DNA of 64,000 bases, from contig JAZARR010000250.1 of NCBI GenBank assembly GCA_037389465.1, positions 1,612,001-1,676,000 of the forward strand, in the 5' to 3' direction. The stretch is from Baylisascaris procyonis. Taxonomy: Eukaryota; Nematoda; Chromadorea; Rhabditida; Ascarididae. Within the stretch, counting starts at the first letter, position 1; each line of letters starts with the position of its first letter. The notes under the pieces were generated by a model that saw only the letters and a list, made by a program, of their open reading frames with translations, was not told the origin of the DNA and did no database searches. Below, piece after piece: positions 24,798 to 36,735 of this stretch. A program made the translations under genes and the position numbers.

Positions 24798-27700
24798 ACG
24801 TCACACGTATCTAGGTTTAGCGTAGTGATATTTTTTCCCACTTGGAAGCTAGAAGAGGTGGACATATGCGCCACGAACGATACTTTTTTTAATGATAGAG
24901 TCAACTTAACACTTGTGATAACGTTTGATATATTACTACATTTAGTGGCAATAGAATGAAAATCACTGATGAATATACAATCACAATTTTAACAGCTATT
25001 TTATTATTATTTCAACTATGGAATATCAATGATTAGCAATAACAGGTAATTGGGATATTGCAACATCTATGCTTGTTGCTGTGGGAATAATCGGTTTAGT
25101 TTTCTAGAAAAGAAAATTATCGATGGAATTATATTTTGTTCCCTTATCCCCGTCATGTACGCGGCAATTTTTGGTACACCTAGAAATGATTGGGGGTGAG
25201 GCGGGGGGGGGGGTGGGATATCAATATGGGATAATATGTCCTATTTTTTGCCAATCCTAACCATATGATGTTGTTTGGTTTTATTTGAAATGACTCTTGT
25301 CAAAACATTAGAGAACATCGAATTTTGATGCGTTTTGATGATGGAAGTTAGATTCTCTCATGGGAGTTGATTTTTGAATGCTTCATAAATATTGAATGAG
25401 CGTCAAGTTAATAACACTCAACTTGTTTCGACGATAAGTTAGGAAGTGTGCTTTCGGCCAGATTTTCTTCACAAAGTTGAAATTAGCTTATACTTCCTCT
25501 TTTCTATCGTTGAGGGATCGAACTGCGGCACTTAGGGCAATAGTGATAACTCATCTATCGAATCAAAAAAATTGGCAACCTCCGTATTAATTTATTCTTT
25601 CGTCCTCGGTAAGAAGGACGCTAAAGTGCCTTCCAGGAAAAAAAAAAGAAACTATGACTGAGATAGCGAAACGAATTCGATGAGTGATATTCACCAGTTA
25701 TTGCTTACTGATTAAATATTATGACATTGACTACTGTATTCACTACTTTGTTTTGAGTAACTATAACTTACTGTGTATTATGAGGTCATCATTTCTATCG
25801 TATGTCTTTTTTATTGTCTTAAACATTTCATTTGATAACCTTAAAAGGAGCAGCAATAGTGAAATATCACATACGCCTAAGGGAACTTAAACTAAACTTC
25901 ACTCCGCTTTATCGGTTGTAAGACTTTTCATATATGATAGAAGAGCTAGTTTCTATGCTGAAACTACTTCGAGAGACTCTTTACCATCGCCTTTAAGGGG
26001 AACAGGGAGGGGGTGGTTGTGAAGTATTGTCGCTAATTAAGTGGACAAATGCATACATTGAAACATGTGAAAATAGGGAAAATGTTTGTCGAGATCTGAG
26101 TGGGCTGAAAAAGTTTATGCCTTATATATATATAATCTGAGTTATGTGTTCACTATCGAAAACGTCACTAAGAGGTCCATATTTCTGTTTGAACGTGGAT
26201 GAGATCGTTCGAAGAAAATCCCACTCAATCTTAAAGTTATATATAAGATATATGCCACAACTGTGCACAACACACTTTCCCTAACGAAAATCGTTAGAAC
26301 AGTCGACCAGAACTCTTCCATCGTTAGAAGAGTCGATTAAAACTCTTCCATCGTTAGAACAGTCGATCAGAACTCTTCCATCGTTAGAACAGTCGACCAG
26401 ACGATGGAAGTTGTTCTAATGATGGAAGAGTTCTGATCGACTGTTCTAACGATGGAAAAGTTTTGATCGACTCTTCTAACGATGGAAGAGTTCTGATCGA
26501 CTGTCCTAACGTTCTAACTCTTCCATCGTTAGAACAGTCGATCAGAACTCTTCCATCGTTAGAAGAGTCGATCAAAACTCTTCCATGGTTAGAAGAGTCG
26601 ATCAGAACTCTTCCATCGTTAGAACAGTCGATCGGACGATGGAAGTTGTTTTAACGATGGAAGAGTTCCGATCGACTGTTCTAAAGATGGAAAAGTTTTG
26701 ATCGACTCTTCTAACGATGAAAGAGTTCTGATCGACTGTTCTAACGATGGAAGAGTTCTGATCGACTGTTCTAACGTTCTAACTCTTCCATCGTTAAACA
26801 GTCGATCAGAACTCTTCTATCGTTAGAAGAGTCGATCAAAACTCTTCCATCGTTAGAAGAGTCGATCAGAACGCTTCCATTACACTAAAATCACTTACTA
26901 TAAATATAAATAGGCAGATCAAAACTCTTATATACCTTAAAGGCATAGGCGGTTGCAATCATGAGATGAGAGATGCGTTACATAATGGAGTATAAGATGC
27001 GCAGTTCACAAATGTTGATAGGCTATGTGAGTGTGGATGTTATCAGCAGCGAGATGATATGATATTCGTTTGTTCCTTTCATTGCTCGGCCATATTGGCT
27101 ATCCCATATAAATTGCTCCAAATGAAATCCCATGGAAGTACTAATAATTTTATTTATTTTTTTTTATTAGCATAGGCATTGATTAGTGAAATTCCCTTAC
27201 ATTTGAAGTTATATAAACCACAGATATTGCCTCATTTAAAAGAAAGCTCAACAGTCTTCCATCGTATAAAATATTGACTTATTCCATCCATTGTTTCCTT
27301 TATATTCCATCGTTATTTTTGATAATTTTTCATTCCATGCGTTTCAATGTTTCTAATAAAACCGTTATGCGTTTATTTATTTATAAAGTAAACGTTTCAT
27401 TATCGTAGTATTGGTGAAAGCCTCTTATTAGCAGATATGAGTCGTCGCCATTGGCTGAGCGATCAAATATCAGAGACACGTCTACGTACCTCAGCGTATG
27501 TCTAGCAATGACATAGCAACGATCGCTGTCTAAACAAATCCTTTGGCGTCTCATCTTTACTCGTCTTTCGTATTACTATTATATTTCAGTTGCATTCTCT
27601 CTGTTGTTTCAGTTGGTCATTGCGTTATCCACTAAACTTTCAAAGATATTTTAGCTTTTCTATTGTCCATCTCTAAAAGAATGTCTGTTGATGTTGTTGA

Positions 27701-28969
27701 CTATTAGTATATTTACTACAGGGAAGCATTACCTGATGTTGTCTTCGGAATAGTGTCCGAACAGAAATGGGCACTAAAAGTGGGCGATGCGATGGTCATT
27801 TTTTGTGTCACATTCCTCGTCGTACTTGTCGTTGTTCATCAAGAGCGTCTTATTCTTCTTCGACGTACATTTTTTATCGTTGGTTAGCTTGTTAATTGTA
27901 TAGCGCAAAACCTTTGTAAAATATAGTTTTCAGAGTATTTCCTATTGCATTTTGCACAACTCTTTAAGGGAATACTAAGGAGATATTTAACTGTTTGTGC
28001 GTGTCTGTTTGTATGGTCAATATGTTCGCCGCTCCAGTACTTCCATCTCATAAATGAAAATGACCATGATAGTACTTTCTGTATCGCATAGTGACCAGTG
28101 GTCACTTGGGCTGGTCAGTTGCATATGGGTCATTGATAGTAGATTTATAATCCAAGTATTTCTTCAAAACAGATTAGGTACATGGAGAACCCAGCTTCCT
28201 ATTGCGGTTCCTCAGTCATAAAGGTAGTCATATCATTATTTTTTATTCCATTGTTTTTCATAATTTTTGAGGAATTGGGCTGAATCGCAACGACCACCTA
28301 TTGTACTAGTTGATCTAATGTGCTTTCCCAATTCGTTAGACATTGCAGATATGCGTTTTACGCAGTTAAAATATCTCGTAGGTGGTGGCCGAATGGAAGG
28401 GGGTATAAGATGTTCTATGTCATTAGTAACGATCTAATACTTATGTATATGCCGAAGCAGAAAAGTGTCAAGAGTTATTTACTCATCTGAAATTATTTCA
28501 AAATGAACGCTAATTTAACTTATAAGGATGTGACTGTAATAGAGACAAAAACTTTTGCAGTAATATTTACAGTTACTTAACCAATTTACCTTTAATTTTA
28601 TTATTCAGAATTTATGTAAAAATTAAGATAGTGAATGAGCTTAAATATATGAATTGATGAATATTTTGCAGGATGTTTGTATACTATGCGAACGATATCT
28701 TTACTATGTACGCAATTACCCTCTGGATATGTCAACAATAATTCACAATGCCGTGCTAGGATGAATCGTTCGAGCATGGGTTGGGATTCATTGGCTTTAC
28801 GCATCCTCCAACAGACTATCAAGCTCGGCTTTCAGGTTATTCTTGTTTTATTCGCTCGTTTACTTGCTCAGATTATTCTTGTTTGTTAATTATTTATTTA
28901 TTTGTTTATTTATTTGCTTGTTTATTTATTTATCGTTTATCGTTTTATTTACTTATCATTGACCGTTTT

Positions 28970-29056
<87 letters not shown>

Positions 29057-32000
29057 GGAAACAGGTCGTTTTATAAATGTGACGTGGACCCTTAGAGGTG
29101 TGGTAAATTGCCTCACGGGTAAGAGAGATATAGCTGTTTCGTCCCTTTTCATATTTGATCTTTTTCATCACAAAAGCACTTCACGTATTATAGCATTTAG
29201 ATATTGAAATACAATAGAACATATCATAATATATGGTGTAAATTTTGGGATTATATATTCCCAAAAAATTTGAGACCATTTTGTTATTCATAGATTGGTG
29301 GTGTTTTTTCGAAATATGTAAATAGGCTTTATCCAGAGGGTGGAGCAAGAGGGAAGGGTGGTGAATTTCGAGGATATAGAAGGGATGAATTTCGAGGATA
29401 TGATTCAGAAGTCTATTTGGACAGGAGGTTGACCTATATTTCGAGGAATATTTGCATTTCGAGACACTTACAGATCAATATAAGGATAATACTGATGATT
29501 GCAGGATGTTGACGAAAAAATGTTATGTGGTGATTTACTCTTCTCAGGGCATACTATCTCGATGGTGATCAGCTCTCTAACAATTGGCTACTATCTTCCA
29601 CATTCACACAAATCTTTAAGGTATTTCATATTAGCAATGGTTAAATATTTGCGCATTTAAACGAGTTTATTTTTGCAGCTAATGCTAGTTGCATTTATTT
29701 ATCGCAAATTTAAATAATTACAAAATATATTTATTTTATACATTTAGGCAAATAATTCATGATTACTTTATTATGCGTGAATGTGCTATGTATAGTTTTT
29801 TTTTTTGTTAAAACGGGACAATAATTTCCAAGATTTGAGGTTTATCCAGGTTTATGGAAGTATAGATGAAATTTTTATTTGAATTGATAAACTAATCTTG
29901 GCTACATTACATTACTGATGGCTAGCACAACTCTATTCTAATAACGATGGCGTTATGCAGCATATTTTTGGTGGGTACGAGTTTGTTTTCGGTTTTCCTT
30001 TCTATCTCAATACCTACACCTCCCCCTCCCTCCTTCTCATCCACCCTTTCTTTTTTCCCATCTACAAAGATTTGGCCTTCAGAAACTGGTGGATCTGGTG
30101 GATCAAGTAGAAAGCTGATATAGGAGGTTTTAATTAGGTATAGGTTATGCTGACCAAAATTCGTTGGCCTGGCTTGAATAGCTTTCAAGCTTCGAACTGC
30201 CGGAAATGCAGACAAATGAATACATACACATTAGCACAAACGTAGCCTTGTTGTAATGCTTTTTGTTTCGATGTAAATCCTTATGAAAACTTCATAAATA
30301 TCGTTGCTATTATTCCATTTAAGGTTCGCTATGGGAAGGTCGCAGTTTGCAGGTATGTGCCATGGGTGTTGGCGTGGATCGGTATGATATGTATGGTGGT
30401 TAGCAGAACACATTACACAATTGATGTCGTTTTTGCTTATTGGTTATCGACGGGTATCTTCACGTAAGTGTATTATCCATTGATTTTTTTCTTCAATGAT
30501 ATTATATTTCAGGTGTTGCTAAATCTTTCAAATCCTCCTAAATGATCTTTGAGGTATTCCTAAATGTTATCTTTCAAGTACTCCTAAATTTGCCGTTACA
30601 TTCAAATTCAATTTGTAAACTCTACTATCACTAAATTAAATCACAATTTAGAGTCCTTTAGCTTTTGATCGTCTTTTGTAACGGAATTCATCGTTCAACC
30701 GAGCGGAAATTGATTTCCGCTTTCTTTTTTCTTTCAACTGTACAGAAATTTGTTAAAGTTTTCATTGATGCAGATGGATGGATAACTGTAATTTGTAAAA
30801 GTGATGTTTAGAGATGTAGATTGTCGAAAAAAATTTATTCAGTCAAGGTTTACTTATGCTTTGCATTAATATTTTCAGAAGGCTTTGATTTCTATTTCTT
30901 TTTTATTAAAATAAAGCGGTAAGACAAATCTTTTTACAAAAGATTTGCATAGACGATCGGATATGATAAAATATGAATGTATTTATTGCTAACATTTCCA
31001 CATTTATTAGCATCTTGTTTAGGTATATTTATACGAGTATATTAAGTTAATGGGTATTGACATGAATCGGTATGATATGAATGCAAATTTAGCTTGTTGA
31101 AGCCACCTTTTATATATATAATTTTTACACCTGTATTGTGCAGCCGTTTGTCTCTTCGATACATTGCATTTCCTCAATAATATCTGCACATTTATTAAAG
31201 CATTTCGATAATTTACCTATTTTTTAGTCTCTATCATTCGTTTTGTGAAATCGAGACAACACGACAAAGAGAGACGACAATATTGCGACGTTTATGGATA
31301 ATGTGCGTTGTTGAATGGCTCGAAGAAAGCACTTTACCCGGCAGGTAATGATTCTTTAAATAATACCTGCTAGGGATCTTATCTCATTGCATTTTTTTTT
31401 TTTTTTTTTGGCAGCATCTGTGATAAATATACCTCGTTTTCTTTAACGTGAACATTTGCATATAATAAATCGTATATGTTCACATCGACTGCTAAAATTT
31501 CTAACCGATGGAATTTATATGTATGGATATTTTTATTTCTGCGTCTTTATTCGTTTATGCGTATCCCTGCGTATATATGGCTTAGGCTTAGGCTAGACTT
31601 AGGCTTAGGTTTGGGCTTAGGCTTAGGCTTAGGTATATACACATTGGTCTGTAGTTGATATCAGCAATGAGTGAGGTGTGCCTAAATGTTTCCTTTATTA
31701 TATGGTTCGCGATATTTGTTTGTATGGATATCGTAGGGTGTTATCAGATAGTGGCCAATATAAGAAATTATTAATGAAACTTTAAAATACAAATATTACA
31801 TTCGAATTTAATATTTTAAAATATTTTCATCCGAATGTATTGCTCTACAATTTGGTATGACTTGCATGGGAGATGAGGGAGTGAGGGGGGGGAGGTGGGA
31901 ATCGTTTATGTACTGCACGAGAAAATGAAATTGTCATAGTTATGGCTTTTAACATTGTATTTAGCATTAATTAACGTTCTCTCATATTATGTTGAATTAT

Positions 32001-32870
32001 CTATCATCTTATCAGTCAGCATTAATCACTCTAGTCATTCTTGAAGGATTATAAATTTTTCAAATGCTTTGTTTAGATCTGATCCCTACTATTTTTCTAT
32101 CATCTACATAATATAAAATTGATGTTTATTGCAAAGCTAGAAAATATTTGAAGTCTTTATCTGTTTATCACTGTTCATTGCTTTGTCTGCTATCAAATTA
32201 TGATGATTCGAAAAAACACTTTTCGTGCAGTGATTGGCCTTCGTTATCGTGAGGTAAAATTGGCTAGGCGAGGGGAGAAGGGTGGGGTGGGGTGGGGTGG
32301 GGGGGTACGATGAGAACATTCCAGCGAATCATTATTGGTGGGGAAAAAAATCAGTAAATCAGATTCGTGCAGCAAACTATCTCTCTTCCTTATCACTTAG
32401 TAAATAATCAAATATGCTTTTCGCTTGTTCCATGGTTCAGTTATCCTATATTTTTTGGAATGTTTAAATTGCGTCATCGAAGATCATTGAGTTGGAATGT
32501 TGCTCAATTAGAGACAGCCGGCTACATTAATGAGTCATTTAAGCGAGGGCAGCCGTGTGTCAAAATGAGCTCTACTTTATAGTTGCAATGAAATTAAAAA
32601 AAAAAATCCATTTAATGTACCTTTATAGTGTTGCATTCATCAAATGCTCTATGGCAACATCTCTACTTGCATGCTTATGTGTTTATCCATCTTCCCATTG
32701 ATTTCCCATACTCCATTATTTACTCTAAAGTGCTTATTATTTGAAGGTTCGAGAACACATTTGAAGTACCACTATTAGCGCGATTATTGAAATGGTGGAA
32801 TGATCGCTCAAAATCACACTATACACCTAATACAAAGGAGCCTTCATCGATTGGTGCATTACCTGTGTGA
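19404..32870 (+). CDS. sphingomyelin synthase-type transferase (PAP2-like)
   Basis: Complete gene in eight exons: 19404-19433, 20571-20752, 27722-27882, 28672-28835, 29505-29620, 30353-30463, 31228-31344 and 32747-32870. All phases agree, giving 334 residues. Sphingomyelin synthases move a phospho-head-group onto ceramide in Golgi or plasma membranes. The diagnostic elements are ALPDVVF after the first membrane segment (near residues 71-80), CGDLLFSGHT (187-196) and THYTIDVVFAYW (237-248). These supply the family's His-His-Asp triad, here His195, His238 and Asp242. Hydrophobic segments fit the six-span fold (for example near 35-60, 86-105, 198-210, 220-235 and 243-255). The arginine/tyrosine motif before the first lumenal loop is altered (MRTISLLCTQLP instead of the usual YR-containing form), so this is a divergent member. 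Sphingomyelin versus ceramide phosphoethanolamine product cannot be decided. No SAM domain is visible. The ATG lies 17 bases after a TTTCAG acceptor at 19386, which suits trans-splicing or a 5'-UTR exon. Confidence 0.88.
24746..24791. repeat. (AG)n microsatellite
   Basis: Pure AG dinucleotide repeat of about 46 bp inside the large intron. Confidence 0.97.
26290..26880. repeat. 30-bp minisatellite in alternating orientation
   Basis: Units of 30 bp (AACTCTTCCATCGTTAGAAC followed by AGTCGATCAG, with small changes) are arranged in blocks that flip strand. Forward blocks are about 26296-26400, 26516-26635 and 26786-26880. Reverse-complement blocks are about 26401-26515 and 26636-26785. The block junctions at about 26401 and 26636 carry the motif ACGATGGAAGTTGTT. 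Neighbouring blocks can pair into long hairpins. Since 30 is a multiple of three, open frames made of a repeated 10-residue unit occur on both strands; they are not genes. Confidence 0.95.
27437..27495 (+). other. possible alternative first exon of the sphingomyelin synthase-type gene
   Basis: An ATG five bases after a TTATTAG acceptor opens a frame of 19 codons (MSRRHWLSDQISETRLRTS) that ends at a strong donor, GC then GTATGT. The exon ends in phase 2, the phase that exon 3 (27722) accepts, and would lead into EALPDVVF. A transcript starting here would lack the first membrane segment. As an internal cassette after exon 2 it would break the frame. It is inferred from signals alone. Confidence 0.3.
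28974..29055. repeat. (TA)n microsatellite in intron
   Basis: About 80 bp of pure AT dinucleotide repeat in the intron between exons 4 and 5 of the sphingomyelin synthase-type gene. Confidence 0.97.
31579..31633 (+). repeat. interstitial telomere-like repeat (TTAGGC)n
   Basis: About nine hexamers, mostly TTAGGC with a few changed units (TAGACT, TTTGGG), lie in the intron between exons 7 and 8 of the sphingomyelin synthase-type gene. TTAGGC is the telomere unit of nematodes. The decayed units show it is an old internal tract rather than a chromosome end. Confidence 0.9.
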
Positions 32871-35800
32871 TCTCAAATAGCGAAATCACTTCATCACTTA
32901 CGTATGCATATAATTTTCCTGTCATAGTTTATTATTATTCAACATCAATTGCTATCATTTATTCCGAACTGTGGAATAATGAAACTGATGTATGGAAATA
33001 AATATTCGCTCATAGAAATAATAAAACTTATAATTTTAGGATGGAAGTGGAAGTATGGGAGGCGACATTTAGATGATCAAAAAAAAAAAAATTTTTTTTT
33101 AACGCTTGAGTCTCCCCTAATGCGCTTGGAGGTAATTTAACGAGACATCTTTGAAAACAATGCGGCATTTAAATTGGGGGGGGGAGGGAGGGAGGGGTTT
33201 GATTTCACTTCTTCCTTGATCTAGACGTAATCTAGATGTTCATCGAACATTTTCTCATATTTTCATTCACATGTATTCGGAATCGGAATTGCTAAATTAC
33301 TACTGATAAATGCTTAAGTTCTTTTTTTTTGGCATTAATACTGTCAACAAACATGAGGCAAATATATATAGAAAAAATTATAGAATTAGCATTAAAAAAG
33401 CTTCATTAATTGTATATTATCTACTATTGTTATAAGCAATTATATATTTCATTTACTTTAAGATTCCTTAATTTTGGAGATGTATTTAAATAATGATATA
33501 TGGTTCGCGTACTTATTATGCAAGTTGCAAATTATGCAAATAATAATAATGATAGCCTTAAGACTAAATATTTTTGCACAATATTAGCAGACGAATTTAA
33601 GCCTTTATTTGATGGAAGACTTATTGAGGACTATAAGTCGAGGTCGATCCATTCAAATGAAATGCACCGCCTTTTGATCATCTCTAAAGGTGGATTTTCA
33701 TTCAGGGAGAACTTCATGTAAGCAGGTAATTCCGGAATGCAAAGGCGTGTAATTTCAGGTAGGAATCCAGAACATTTTTTTAAGGCAGGGAGAAGGGATG
33801 AGAGAAAGGCGGAAGCGAGTATTCACCTTGGAATATGATTAAGACGAATGATTTAGATTTGAATTTTCTTTTTACCCCACAGGATATGTAAATTTTTAGG
33901 GGATGAGGGGGTGCTTTCCCCCTCCCCCCTTATTGGCTGTTTCACTTGTTATTGTCGTCTTCCAATAGTATTTTTTTTGTTTTCATTTGCTGTTTTGTGT
34001 TAATAATTGTCGTTCGCTTCGATCTCAACTGTGATATAGTAGCAATTATTTTTATGGTTGTTAAATATTATGGGCAAATTTTTCTATCGAATGTTAAAGA
34101 TTGTAAATAAAAGTAAATTCATTTATTCAAAAAGGTCGCAAATTATCTGCATAGAATTCATAAGGTTTATACACCTTAGAGATATTGCTCAACGAACTTA
34201 TCAATTAGTTGCTTGAAAATAGAGATAATATTTTAAATCCTTATCAAGTATTTCAATGCAAAACTTCATCGTTATCGCTTATATCGGAGCGCACAATAAT
34301 CGATGAATCAATTAGATCCTCTTATGTTTAGCGGTTATATGCTTGGTTGAAATGAGATCTGCATTTTATTTATAAATATTTGATGTATCGTTGAGAAGGC
34401 CCTACTGTCTACAAGTAGGCTATAGCCTAGAAGACCTGAAATTTACGACCTTTATCTAGGAGTCCTTTTAGTTTTTTAGGTTTTTCGAGAGGGGTATTGA
34501 TCGAGAAAAGACGATTTCTGAGTTTTTCAATGAGTGAATTGATAAAATTTTGCACTGATTTAACCGCATAGGGTTACAAGCATATTGAATTTTTAATGCT
34601 TTATCAGTAGTCTATTTTATCAAGTCGAAATCGGCGTCAAATCCTTCGATTTAATAAAATTGCTGTTGAAAAAAACCCAGCAAACCAAAATTACACCGTT
34701 GCAGGGTTCATTTTAAAAGTTGACCAACACGGTTTGATCAAAAATTTTTACGGTGCACGAGAATTAGATCGTATAAAATAGAATATGGCGCATATGTCAC
34801 GCGAAGGTTTCATATCGCAAACGTATCCTACTCACCTTCTCTAGTGTTCTTTGCATCTCAATTTCGACTCCTTCCTTTTTTTAAAAAAAAAATTCTCCAT
34901 ATATGTCCATATATAGAATAAAATTTAGAGCTGCAAAGTTTATTTGTATCTTAACACTACGTCACATTCAAATTCATTCCCGCTCTTTGACGTATTTGAT
35001 ATTCAACCAAGAGGGGGGTAGTTCGGTGTGTAGAAGATAGGGTGATAGGTACATGTAGTGGATGGCTGCAGCAGTTGTGGTTGGACTTGTTGCCGTATTT
35101 GAGCATGGATTATCATATCAGTATCACAATTATTGAATCTGATCTGCTTGGGATCTTATCATTTCTTCCATTATTGCTTGCCTGTCTTGTTGTTATTCCA
35201 GCCGTATTTTAGAACGCGAACGGCAATGTGAAAGTGATTTGGAAGAAGGGAGGAGGGGAAGGGTTGAAGCATTTTAGTAAATATGTTGTTGGGGGAGGGG
35301 GGGATAAGCTTCAAAAATTATAGGGTATAAGATGTTATCTACAAGTTGTTGTATATTGTAAAGTAGAATGCCGAATTAAATTTGCCGTCTCTAGCAATGC
35401 CGATTGTTGTTTCTTGTAGTTGTAATGTGATTTATGACCGATAGCCATAGTCTTTTTTGTTATTTCTGTACGCATGAATTTACAATTATATTTGATGATA
35501 GGGCGTAAATTAATCCTTATCGCTCATTGTTATCGTCGAGTTGATATAAATTGAAATAGAAAACCTAGAAGACCGTTTCGGTTCGCTTGATGAATTCAAA
35601 TCTGTGGCGCTGAATATATTTGTGTGTACTTGGGAAAGAAACAACAGTTATTGCCGTCATCTTCAATCTTTTTTTTTTTAAATTTTACTGAAGCGTGTTG
35701 ATTTGTTGTTTTAATTTCGAAAGGATCACATATTGCTTCAGATCTATACCAGTTGTCACTTCTCTCTCTCCCCCCCCCCCCCACCCCTTACCCCCTTCCT

Positions 35801-36735
35801 GATTGGGTGGGGGAAGCCCGGTGGGAATAATTGCCACACAGCTGTCATCTTGCAGCATACAAAGAGTCCGATTAGATTAATGAAGGTTGCTGAAAATTGA
35901 TTTAATTCAGGCCAGTACAAAGTTTGATTTGCGTTTTGCAATGGCTTGCCCCATAATTTTGAATTTAACGTGAACGGCGTTATGTGTGCATTAGTGGTAT
36001 ATGCAGCCGAGAAGATGCTGCTGCATAATTCATTCTTCACTGTGGAAAGTTATAGAACCACTATCAAAACTATAGGTGATATATTTCGAGGGTAGCTACT
36101 TTTTGGGTAATATTACTGCTTTCATTGGTAAATATCTACTCTAAGTGCGTAGTATTTTGCATGCCATTCGTTGACCGTTAATAAATATTAATCTTTAATT
36201 ACAAATTACCTATTACTTCGAAAGAAATATACATCATTGGGCGATGATGTCATCTGTAAAAATAACGCACACATAATTTTATGTAAATTTTTTTAATATG
36301 TTTATCTATAACTCTTTTCTTACTATTCTATTTCTAATCCCTATTTAAAGATGTATAATCGGCAATTTCGATGTAACTCATTTATTTGAATAAACCATTG
36401 GTTATACTGAAGCAGATAAGAATTTTTTTATACAATATTTTTTCCCATGGTTAAGATAGTCTTCGAGCCAGTAGATGTGTGCGTCGTTTGCGCCAACGTT
36501 CGACCTTGAAAATTCCCTTCCGCTCGTCAGAGATGATCCACGCTGGTCATCCGTGATTAACGTCTTCTTTGGGGCTTGGTTGTTACTAAAGGATTTCTTA
36601 TAGTTTGTCGAATCATTGAAATGACACCAATCTCCTCGTTAACCGCTCGCTGATGTGACTAGTGAAATTGTTGGTTTTATTAATCGTTATCACCTTTTGA
36701 AGGATTTATTTGCGATTCGATCGAGGATACTTACG
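32871..36735. other. intergenic region between the sphingomyelin synthase-type and MDC1-like genes
   Basis: No exon recognised. It contains poly-G tracts (near 33176-33196 and 35290-35303), a poly-C tract (35771-35783) and a GC-richer island at about 36461-36590 (see findings). Confidence 0.5.
32997..33002 (+). terminator. candidate polyadenylation signal AATAAA
   Basis: AATAAA lies 127 bases after the stop codon of the sphingomyelin synthase-type gene. The position is reasonable for its 3' end, but the motif is common in such AT-rich DNA. Confidence 0.35.

Larger units (their letters stand above)
20753..27721 (+). other. large intron (about 7 kb) of the sphingomyelin synthase-type gene
   Basis: Very T-rich sequence with poly-T, poly-G and poly-A runs, an (AG)n microsatellite at 24746-24791, a 30-bp repeat array of alternating orientation (26290-26880) and a possible alternative first exon at 27437-27495. 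No other exon was found. Confidence 0.7.

Noticed and set aside
26384..26654. Overlapping open frames with repeated SLEQSIRTLP-type decapeptides
   Set aside because: Caused by the 30-bp array, present on both strands.
28172..28224. Possible exon between exons 3 and 4 of the sphingomyelin synthase-type gene
   Set aside because: Joining it to exon 3 gives a stop at once, while exon 3 joins exon 4 perfectly.
28949..29171. Open frames rich in IYIYIY
   Set aside because: They translate the (TA)n run.
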